Assembly: GCA_017984185.1 (NCBI GenBank)
Contig: JAGNZX010000023.1
Span: 1 to 7,760, forward strand
Reading direction: 5' to 3'
Length of the DNA: 7,760 bases
DNA from: Minisyncoccota bacterium
GTDB lineage: Bacteria; Patescibacteriota; Minisyncoccia; Phycocordibacterales; UBA9973
Positions 1 through 5,240 of this stretch are shown here, piece after piece (position 1 is the first letter of the stretch; every line of letters starts with the position of its first letter). A program made the translations under genes and the position numbers. The notes below the pieces were generated by a model. The model was not told the DNA's origin and did no database searches. It saw nothing but the letters and a program-made list of their open reading frames with translations.

Positions 1-472
1 GTAAGTCATATGTAGAAAAAAGTTTTTTATGAAAATCTATCAATGATTCACCCCACACCGTCTTTACTTCTTCTATTTTTTTTCCGTTATACTTATTAAA
101 ATCCACTATCGTGACATTTTCTACTATGTTTTCCCCGTTTTTGTTTACACCATTTTGAATGTGCAATTGTCCAAGAGAATGTTTGTATTTATTATTAGAG
201 GTGAATTTATCACCAAAATATTCAAAAAAAATCGGACACAACTTGTTCTCTTCAGCTAATGTGATAAATCTACGATTCTCATGATTAGGAGTTGCAAGCT
301 GGCGAGCCATTATTGCACAATTTTTTTCTCTCAAAATTTCTGGAATACGACAATTCAATAATTCCTCAACTTTTGCAACAAGAACTGGATCTTTTCTTCT
401 CTCGTCTAAAATTCGAATAGCTTCAGATAGGGGAGTATAAACAATTTGATTGAATATATTCCGGTCTGACAT
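1..472 (-). CDS. Hypothetical protein, N-terminal part (runs off left edge)
   Basis: An open frame on the minus strand runs from an ATG at 472 to the window edge with no stop, giving 157 visible codons. The protein begins MSDRNIFNQIVYTPLSEA, continues through a helical, charged stretch with LDERRKD, and later contains FNKYNGKKIEEVKTVWG. I see no signal peptide, membrane segment or catalytic motif, so it looks like a soluble cytoplasmic protein. I recall similar conserved proteins of unknown function from Parcubacteria-type genomes, but I cannot name a family. An in-frame ATG at 502 would add ten residues. I prefer 472 because a TATAAT hexamer lies exactly 6 nt upstream of it on the minus strand, and neither start has a Shine-Dalgarno site. 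AT-rich codon use matches the genes after 2379. It is divergent from the GC-rich gene at 956. That it is a real gene is well supported by 157 open codons; its function is unknown. Confidence 0.75.
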   Translation of the reverse strand, partial: MSDRNIFNQIVYTPLSEAIRILDERRKDPVLVAKVEELLNCRIPEILREKNCAIMARQLATPNHENRRFITLAEENKLCPIFFEYFGDKFTSNNKYKHSLGQLHIQNGVNKNGENIVENVTIVDFNKYNGKKIEEVKTVWGESLIDFHKKLFSTYDL

Positions 473-737
473 TATTAGATTATAATCCCCAATTTCAGTC
501 ATGTTTGTTTTTATATAATTGTTATTTAAAGTGTAATAAAAATTTAATTTCTATTTCGCTTCTGTCGGACAATTCAAGTTTTTTGAAATTTGGAAATTCT
601 GGAATCATAAAAAATTCACAAGAAGATTCTTACTATACCATATTTTAATCATAAAAACAAGCATTAATTGTCGTAAAAGAATGTATACACACATGAATAT
701 ATTACAAAACACCTATAAAAATAAGGCAATATTTAGC
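473..737. other. AT-rich intergenic spacer, no gene seen
   Basis: This stretch between the divergent genes is strongly AT-rich. I find no convincing reading frame on either strand, no tRNA-like cloverleaf, no long inverted repeat and no CRISPR-like array. The only plausible signals are weak -10-like hexamers reading leftward toward the minus-strand gene. The rest of the 483-nt gap (738-955) is taken up by the promoter and structured leader described separately. Confidence 0.6.
479..484 (-). promoter_or_regulatory. Putative -10 element for a leaderless transcript
   Basis: On the minus strand TATAAT is followed by 6 nt and then ATG at 472, so transcription would start at or next to the start codon. 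The -35 position (502-507, CAAACA) is a poor match. The same spacing is seen before the helicase gene. This is inference from a short motif in AT-rich DNA. Confidence 0.35.
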
Positions 738-766
738 TTGACATTTTGGGTAAAATATGCTATCAT
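738..766 (+). promoter_or_regulatory. Strong sigma70-type promoter, extended -10
   Basis: TTGACA (738-743) is a perfect consensus -35. It is followed by a 17-nt spacer and TATCAT (761-766), and TG at 758-759 makes an extended -10. Transcription would start near 773, about 180 nt before the ATG at 956. It is the best promoter in the window and the only one here with a long leader. A second, weaker candidate is the TGT-TATATA at 834-842, whose nearest -35-like hexamer (TTGGAC, 811-816) is 20 nt away. Confidence 0.75.
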
Positions 767-772
767 ATAAAG

Positions 773-943
773 GTGTATTGGTTATTTTACAAATAAATAG
801 GATTTTGTATTTGGACGAGGCAGATAGTGCTTATGTTATATAAACATTGCCCGCCTCGCCCAAAAAAGTTCGTCTCCCTGTCTCCTCCCGAGGCAAGGGA
901 GACAAACCAACCACCGGTGGCCATTTGAAAGTGGTCACCAAAC
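773..943 (+). promoter_or_regulatory. Structured 5' leader with three hairpins
   Basis: The untranslated leader of the GC-rich gene can fold into three stems. Hairpin 1 pairs CGAGGC (816-821) with GCCTCG (853-858), extended past one mismatch by GG/CC, and its loop contains a small ATGTT/AACAT stem (833-837 with 843-847). Hairpin 2 pairs GTCTCCCT (872-879) with AGGGAGAC (896-903), a perfect 8-bp stem. Hairpin 3 pairs GGTGGCCA (916-923) with TGGTCACC (932-939), 8 bp with one G-U pair. Hairpin 3 ends 4 nt before the Shine-Dalgarno site and leaves it exposed. A second CGAGGC at 889-894 could compete for GCCTCG, so two folds are possible. I do not recognise a known riboswitch class. The leader may stabilise the mRNA or regulate it; that is inference. 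Confidence 0.55.
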
Positions 944-949
944 AAGGAG
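944..949 (+). promoter_or_regulatory. Strong Shine-Dalgarno site
   Basis: AAGGAG lies 6 nt before the ATG at 956, an ideal spacing. It fixes the start of the GC-rich gene. It stands out because the AT-rich genes in this window lack clear ribosome-binding sites. Confidence 0.85.
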
Positions 950-955
950 TAAACC

Positions 956-2251
956 ATGAAGCGTATTTTCGTTCTCGTCGTTCTCTGGATGCTGGCGTCG
1001 TTCGCTAGCGCTCAGACGATCAAGCCCCGGCGCCCCGGCGCCCCGGCCAAGCCGGCCGTCACGGCACCCGCCGCGACCCCGCCCGCGACCGCAACTCCGC
1101 CTCCGTCGGCTTCGCCGTCCGCCTCGCCCACCCCGCCGGCACCCGCCGACGAGAGTGAGGCCACCCCGCCAGTAACACTGGAGAGTATCCAGGCGTCTAT
1201 CGAAGAAGTCGGTGGACAGTTGTTCAACACCAGCGTGCTGCAAAGCAAGCTGGCGACAACGAAAGCCAGGCTCGGGCAGGCTGAGGACGCTCACAACAAA
1301 ACGAGAGCCGAGCTCGGGGCAACGAAAGCCGAGCTCGAAAATAACAAGGAATGGTACTGGCGGTATAAGATCGCCATGACCGCCTCTTGGCTCGTGACGC
1401 TCTTTACCATCGCGTACGTCATGCGGAAGAGACGGAAAGTCGTTCCCGTCTTCATCCTGTTGGCACTCGGGTTCTCATCGACCCAGGCACAGGCTGCGAC
1501 GACGACTCCGACCTGTTCGATCCGCGCCATCAGTGATGGTGGCGTGGTTGTGAAAGAGCAGGAAGCGGCGCCGATTTCGATCAGCGTCCGCAACTGCGGA
1601 GAAGTGAAGGGTATCGTGGTGGACGAAAACACCACGGTCGTCGTCAAGAAGTCGACAGCGACCCGTATCACTGCCGAAGTGGTGGCTGGTGCTGATGCTG
1701 TCGTTGGTCCGACGGGCTTCAAGCTCGTCCTTGCTGATGACTCGGAGATTGAGTCTCCGGACTCGGTTTATCTGCTCGTGCTCGATCCCGCCACTGCTCA
1801 AGTCCGCAAGGACATGAAGCAGGAGATCAATGCCAACTCGAAAGAAGTGGCAACGATCAAGGGTGAGATGCAGGAGACTGCGTCGAGCTTGAACAAGAAG
1901 ATCGACGCAGTCGCCATGGCGGCGATGACCACCGACAAGGTCGCCGCGTTGCTCGAGGATCGGCTCCGGCCGATTCAAGAGAGGCTTGCCTCCCTCGAAA
2001 AAATCGACGCGGCTCACAATAGCCAAATCGAAGAACTCGCGGGCAACCTTGACGAGACCATGGGGGCAACCCTGGGTCTCGCCGAGGGCCAGGCTCGCCT
2101 GGCAAAGAAGAAGACGGGCGGTTTCTTTGGCATCGCCAAGTCTCCGACGGACAGTGCGGTCGGCGACTTCGCTGAACGCATCGCCGCGAAGCTGGAAGCC
2201 GTGAGGGCAAAGATCGCCCTCGCGCGCCAGAAAGCTCGCGGCGGACAGTAG
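956..2251 (+). CDS. GC-rich gene: secreted/membrane-anchored coiled-coil protein of unknown function
   Basis: This encodes 431 residues that I cannot assign to a named family. Visible in order: a signal peptide (1-19, likely cut after ASA); a Pro/Ala/Thr/Ser-rich linker (about 24-72); a heptad-like helical stretch (about 76-131); a membrane segment (about 138-156) followed by RKRRK; a second hydrophobic stretch (162-181) ending AQAA, which resembles a signal-peptide cleavage region; a beta-rich domain (about 185-280) with two cysteines (C187, C214) that could form a disulfide in an Ig-like fold; a long coiled-coil-like region (about 282-386); and a basic C-terminal tail. The start is fixed by AAGGAG 6 nt upstream and by the signal peptide. 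GC is near 60% in the lines I counted, against about a third in neighbours, with CTC, CTG, GTC and AAG codons. Its own promoter, leader and terminator make it monocistronic. Recent acquisition or a specially expressed surface protein are both possible. Confidence 0.85.
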   Translation: MKRIFVLVVLWMLASFASAQTIKPRRPGAPAKPAVTAPAATPPATATPPPSASPSASPTPPAPADESEATPPVTLESIQASIEEVGGQLFNTSVLQSKLATTKARLGQAEDAHNKTRAELGATKAELENNKEWYWRYKIAMTASWLVTLFTIAYVMRKRRKVVPVFILLALGFSSTQAQAATTTPTCSIRAISDGGVVVKEQEAAPISISVRNCGEVKGIVVDENTTVVVKKSTATRITAEVVAGADAVVGPTGFKLVLADDSEIESPDSVYLLVLDPATAQVRKDMKQEINANSKEVATIKGEMQETASSLNKKIDAVAMAAMTTDKVAALLEDRLRPIQERLASLEKIDAAHNSQIEELAGNLDETMGATLGLAEGQARLAKKKTGGFFGIAKSPTDSAVGDFAERIAAKLEAVRAKIALARQKARGGQ

Positions 2252-2285
2252 ATCGTAACAGGCTGATATCCTGATCACTATCACT

Positions 2286-2323
2286 GGGCCGGCGTCTCGT
2301 AACAACGAGATGCCGGCCCTTTT
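2286..2323 (+). terminator. Intrinsic terminator of the GC-rich gene
   Basis: The arms 2286-2300 and 2305-2319 form a 15-bp stem (one G-U pair) around the 4-nt loop AACA, followed by TTTT. The stem starts with GGGCCGGC. It sits 35 nt after the stop codon and isolates the unit from the helicase gene downstream. Confidence 0.9.
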
Positions 2324-2363
2324 AAATTCCAAAAAGAAAATTTAAATTAATAAAAAATATTTA

Positions 2364-2372
2364 TGTTATATT
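2364..2372 (+). promoter_or_regulatory. Extended -10 promoter of the helicase gene, probably leaderless
   Basis: TGT followed by TATATT (2367-2372) forms an extended -10. The next 6 nt lead directly to GTG at 2379, so the predicted transcription start falls on the start codon. There is no good -35 and no Shine-Dalgarno site. The preceding terminator means this gene needs its own promoter, which supports the call. Confidence 0.5.
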
Positions 2373-2378
2373 AGCTAA

Positions 2379-4430
2379 GTGACTCAAGACACCAAACATT
2401 TATCGGGCCTAAACACTGAACAAAAAGAAGCTGCCATGCACACTGATGGTCCGCTTTTGATTGTGGCTGGAGCTGGTGCCGGGAAAACCAAAACCATCAC
2501 TCATCGAATTGTGAATTTAATAAAAAAAGGAATTGCTCCAAACAAAATCTTGGCAGTAACTTTTACCAACAAAGCGGCCAAAGAAATGCGAGAGCGTATC
2601 ATCGGCGAGATAGAGAAAAACTTTCCCAGTAGCGCTTTTGAGAATGAAATTCCTTTTGTCTCGACTTTTCACTCGCTCGGAGTATATATAATCAAAGAAA
2701 ATGCTCGACTATTGGGGTTGACCAGGTATTTTAATATTTTAGACGAAGGTGACGCGGTCAGTATGATCAAAGACATTTTAAAAGATTTGGGTATTGATCC
2801 AAAACAATATGAACCAAAAAAAATAAAAGGAATTATCTCTCGAGAAAAAGGAAAATTTACTCAAATTGCCGAATATGCCGAGAGGGAGAGCGCCAGCACT
2901 ATGGGGAAAATCGTGGCTCAAGTCTGGGTTTTATATGAAAAACAAAAAATGAAAGAAAATTCTTTAGATTTTGATGATCTACTTTTAAAAGCCGCCAAAC
3001 TTTTAAAAGAAAACACCGAAATCCGAAAAATTTATCAAGAAAAATGGGAATATATACATATAGATGAGTATCAGGACACAAATGAAGTGCAATACCTGAT
3101 GTCTCGATTGCTCGCTGAAAAAAATAAAAATATTTGTGTGGTGGGTGATGCCGACCAAAATATATATTCATGGCGAGGAGCAAATTTGAAAAACATTTTA
3201 AATTTTGAAAAAGATTATGCTGGGACAAAGATTATCGTTCTCGAAGAAAATTATCGATCCACAAAAAATATTTTGGAAGCAGCCAACGAAGTAATAAAGA
3301 AAAATAAATACCGCCCTGACAAAAATCTCTTTACCAAAAATATGATTGGAGAAAAAATCGGCTTGTATGAATCTCTCGATGAAACCGACGAAGCTGATTT
3401 TGTGGCCACAAAGATTTTGGAAATTCAAGACGAAACCGGCAAGGCTTTTTCGAACGGTCTGGTTGAGCGTATGGCGCGACCCGAGGACCTGAGAAAAAAC
3501 CTTGCCGGTGAAGTCAGCGAAGATGTGAATACTTCCAGCTTCGCTTTGTCCCAAATCGCCGTATTGTATAGGGCAAATTTTCAATCTCGGGTGCTCGAAG
3601 AAGCTATGCTCCGATACAATGTGCCATATCAAGTCCTCGGGGTTAAATTTTTTGAACGTAAAGAAATCAAAGACACTTTGGCATATTTGCGGGCAGCCTT
3701 AAACCGAGACAATTTGGCAGACATAAAAAGAATTATAAATTTTCCGGCTCGGGGCATCGGCAAAGTCACCCTGGCTAAAATTTTTGCTCATGAAGAATTG
3801 CCAATAAAAATCCAAATAAAAATAAATATTTTTTATGAAACCCTGGACGCTATAAAAGAAAAAATCCACACCGACAAAGTCAGCCAAGTGATAAAATATG
3901 TAGTCAAAAGATCTGGTATCGAACAAGAATTATCTTCGGGTAGCGAAGAAGATATGGAGAGACTAGAAAACATAAAAGAATTGGCGACACTCGCTCTAAA
4001 GTATGACAATCTAGCAGACGGGAGGGGGGTGGAAAAACTTTTAGAAGATGCCTCATTGGCTTCCGATCAAGATTCGTTAATAATCAACGAAGAAAAAAAA
4101 CAAGCACCAAACGCAGTAAAATTGATGACTGTGCATGCTGCCAAAGGACTCGAATTTAAATATGTATTTATTGTCGGATTAGAAAACGGACTCTTTCCAC
4201 ACGAACGAAGAAATGAAACTTCTACAAATGAAGATAGCGAAGAAGAACGCCGGTTGTTTTATGTGGCTTTGACTCGTGCTGAACACAAAGTCTATTTATC
4301 TTTTGCAAATTTCCGCACAATTTTCGGTTCACGCCAAATAAACACTCCGTCAGAATTTATCAGCGATATTCCAGCCGACTTGATAGAAAAAGAAGGGGAG
4401 AAGGGTGGGATTAAAACAATTTATATATAA
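2379..4430 (+). CDS. uvrD: UvrD/PcrA-type superfamily 1 DNA helicase with an in-frame palindromic-element insert
   Basis: This is an ATP-dependent 3'-5' DNA helicase of the UvrD/Rep/PcrA family, acting in nucleotide excision and mismatch repair and in clearing replication blocks. All core motifs are present: LNTEQKEA Q-motif (11-18), Walker A AGAGAGKT (30-37), TFTNKAAKEM (61-70), STFHSLG (95-101), DEYQDTN (229-235), VVGDADQNIYSWRGA (254-268), ENYRST (290-295), IAVLYR (393-398), TVHAAKGLEF (584-593) and EERRLFYVALTRAE (622-635). The GTG start is chosen because the next Met (20) would remove the Q-motif. Residues of about 354-388 are extra relative to PcrA-like proteins, are encoded by GC-rich palindromic DNA and probably form a surface loop. 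The protein ends soon after the conserved PSEFISDIP, so the C-terminal Tudor-like tail of typical PcrA (about 720-740 aa) is missing. It lies 4 nt upstream of rsmA. The family call is certain; uvrD versus pcrA naming is arbitrary here. Confidence 0.95.
   Translation: MTQDTKHLSGLNTEQKEAAMHTDGPLLIVAGAGAGKTKTITHRIVNLIKKGIAPNKILAVTFTNKAAKEMRERIIGEIEKNFPSSAFENEIPFVSTFHSLGVYIIKENARLLGLTRYFNILDEGDAVSMIKDILKDLGIDPKQYEPKKIKGIISREKGKFTQIAEYAERESASTMGKIVAQVWVLYEKQKMKENSLDFDDLLLKAAKLLKENTEIRKIYQEKWEYIHIDEYQDTNEVQYLMSRLLAEKNKNICVVGDADQNIYSWRGANLKNILNFEKDYAGTKIIVLEENYRSTKNILEAANEVIKKNKYRPDKNLFTKNMIGEKIGLYESLDETDEADFVATKILEIQDETGKAFSNGLVERMARPEDLRKNLAGEVSEDVNTSSFALSQIAVLYRANFQSRVLEEAMLRYNVPYQVLGVKFFERKEIKDTLAYLRAALNRDNLADIKRIINFPARGIGKVTLAKIFAHEELPIKIQIKINIFYETLDAIKEKIHTDKVSQVIKYVVKRSGIEQELSSGSEEDMERLENIKELATLALKYDNLADGRGVEKLLEDASLASDQDSLIINEEKKQAPNAVKLMTVHAAKGLEFKYVFIVGLENGLFPHERRNETSTNEDSEEERRLFYVALTRAEHKVYLSFANFRTIFGSRQINTPSEFISDIPADLIEKEGEKGGIKTIYI
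3435..3509. repeat. Palindromic element inserted in frame in the helicase gene
   Basis: The arms ACCGGCAAGGCTTTTTC (3435-3451) and its near-perfect inverse (3493-3509) match at 16 of 17 positions: 10 bp perfect, one mismatch, 6 bp. They enclose a 41-nt GC-rich centre that can pair further (GGTC at 3456-3459 with GACC in 3486-3489). The DNA is richer in GC than the flanking helicase sequence and uses CTG, GAG, CGT, GCG, CCC and GAC codons. It coincides with residues absent from ordinary PcrA-like proteins at this position. A second inverted repeat just to the right (3516-3522 with 3539-3545) may be part of the same element. The concept resembles the Rickettsia palindromic elements that insert in frame into genes, but no homology to those is claimed. 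Confidence 0.65.
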
Positions 4431-4434
4431 ACAA

Positions 4435-5199
4435 ATGCACAAAGCTAAAAAATCATTAGGGCAAAACTTTTTAAAATCCGCTCTGGCTTTACACAAAATT
4501 GTAGAAGCGGGCGAACTCACCACAGGTGACACCGTGCTCGAAATCGGACCCGGCAAGGGCGCACTGACGGAACAGCTTTTAGCTAATAGCTTGCAGGTGA
4601 TATCTATAGAAAAGGATCGCGAACTTGTAGAATTTTTACAAAACAAGTTTGCAAATGAAATTAAAAACAAAAAGCTAATTTTGATAGAGGGTGATTGCTT
4701 AACTTTAGACCCTAAAAGCTACCAGCTACAAGCTAACACCTACAAGCTCATCGCCAATATCCCTTACAATATAACTGGGGCTATTTTAAAAAAATTTTTG
4801 ACTGAAAAAAATCAACCAGAACGGATGGTGCTCATGATTCAGCATGAAGTGGCCAAGAGAATCGTAGCAGGAGACCACAAAGAGAGTATCCTATCGATAT
4901 CAGTCAAGGCTTACGGAGAACCAAAAATGATTATGAAGGTGCCAGCTCGATATTTTTCGCCAGCACCAAAAGTAGACTCGGCAGTGATAGCTATCAAAAA
5001 TATCTCTCGGAAAAACTTTGAAAATATGGAAATAGAAAACAATTTTTGGGAAATTGTGAAAACTGGCTTTGCGCACAAGAGAAAACAGCTCGCCGGCAAC
5101 CTGAAAGGAGTGGTAAAAGATGAAATTTTGAAAAGTTTTGATAAAAAAAGAGCCGAAGATTTATCCCTGGATGACTGGCTACGCATTTCCAGTCTTTAG
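4435..5199 (+). CDS. rsmA: 16S rRNA (adenine(1518)-N6/adenine(1519)-N6)-dimethyltransferase RsmA/KsgA
   Basis: RsmA uses S-adenosylmethionine to dimethylate the two adjacent adenines in the helix-45 loop of 16S rRNA, a late checkpoint in small-subunit assembly. From the ATG at 4435 (254 aa) the motifs are: KKSLGQNFL (5-13), SAM-binding LEIGPGKGALT (35-45), acidic E59 after motif II strand (ISIEKD), EGDCL (85-89), catalytic NIPYNI (108-113), HEVAKRI (137-143), FSPAPKVDSAV (174-184), and the basic HKRKQLAGNL near the C-terminus. The length is close to the usual 255-275. An in-frame GTG at 4405 would add ten residues and overlap the helicase gene; GGGGAG precedes it, but that GA-rich run also encodes the helicase tail. 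I prefer ATG 4435, which leaves the normal short lead-in to GQNFL. A TATATA at 4422-4427 could give an internal leaderless transcript. It is probably cotranscribed with uvrD. Confidence 0.95.
   Translation: MHKAKKSLGQNFLKSALALHKIVEAGELTTGDTVLEIGPGKGALTEQLLANSLQVISIEKDRELVEFLQNKFANEIKNKKLILIEGDCLTLDPKSYQLQANTYKLIANIPYNITGAILKKFLTEKNQPERMVLMIQHEVAKRIVAGDHKESILSISVKAYGEPKMIMKVPARYFSPAPKVDSAVIAIKNISRKNFENMEIENNFWEIVKTGFAHKRKQLAGNLKGVVKDEILKSFDKKRAEDLSLDDWLRISSL
4717..4751 (+). repeat. Degenerate 7-nt tandem repeat inside rsmA
   Basis: Five consecutive heptamers approximate AGCTACA: agctacc, agctaca, agctaac, acctaca, agctcat (matches of 6, 7, 5, 6 and 4 out of 7). Because 21 nt is three units, the encoded peptide also repeats every seven residues: SYQLQAN then TYKLIAN. 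It lies in the linker between the GDCL motif and the catalytic NIPY, where length varies in the family. Confidence 0.5.
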
Positions 5200-5222
5200 G
5201 CACTACTTTGTATTTAAATTTG

Positions 5223-5231
5223 TGATACAAT
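5223..5231 (+). promoter_or_regulatory. Putative extended -10 promoter of the calcium-loop protein gene
   Basis: TGA followed by TACAAT (5226-5231) makes an extended -10, giving a start near 5238, three bases before the proposed AUU start at 5241. No good -35 is visible. An alternative -10, TATTAA at 5240-5245, lies 6 nt before a TTG at 5252 that is in a different frame. Confidence 0.35.
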
Positions 5232-5240
5232 TAATAGGCT

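Noticed and set aside
681..770. Small plus-strand ORF (about 29 codons) in the intergenic spacer
   Set aside because: It has no ribosome-binding site, overlaps the strong promoter at 738-766 and has no recognisable features.
935..1294. Minus-strand open frame encoding an Arg/Gly-rich protein
   Set aside because: It mirrors the proline/alanine-rich stretch of the real gene and has low-complexity composition with no start signals.
1475..2332. Long minus-strand open frame (285 codons) opposite the GC-rich gene
   Set aside because: It is a by-product of GC-rich codon structure on the other strand: no ribosome-binding site, a Cys/Arg/His-rich implausible protein, and it would cross the terminator hairpin.
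3931..3955. TCTTCG/CGAAGA hairpin in the helicase gene, sharing AGCGAAGA with the palindromic region
   Set aside because: The shared bases come from Ser-Glu-Glu type codons that recur near 4236; there is no protein-length anomaly here to suggest an insertion.
4405..4434. GTG start for rsmA overlapping the helicase gene
   Set aside because: The GGGGAG before it is part of the Lys/Glu/Gly-coding end of the helicase, and ATG 4435 already gives the usual N-terminus. It is not excluded.
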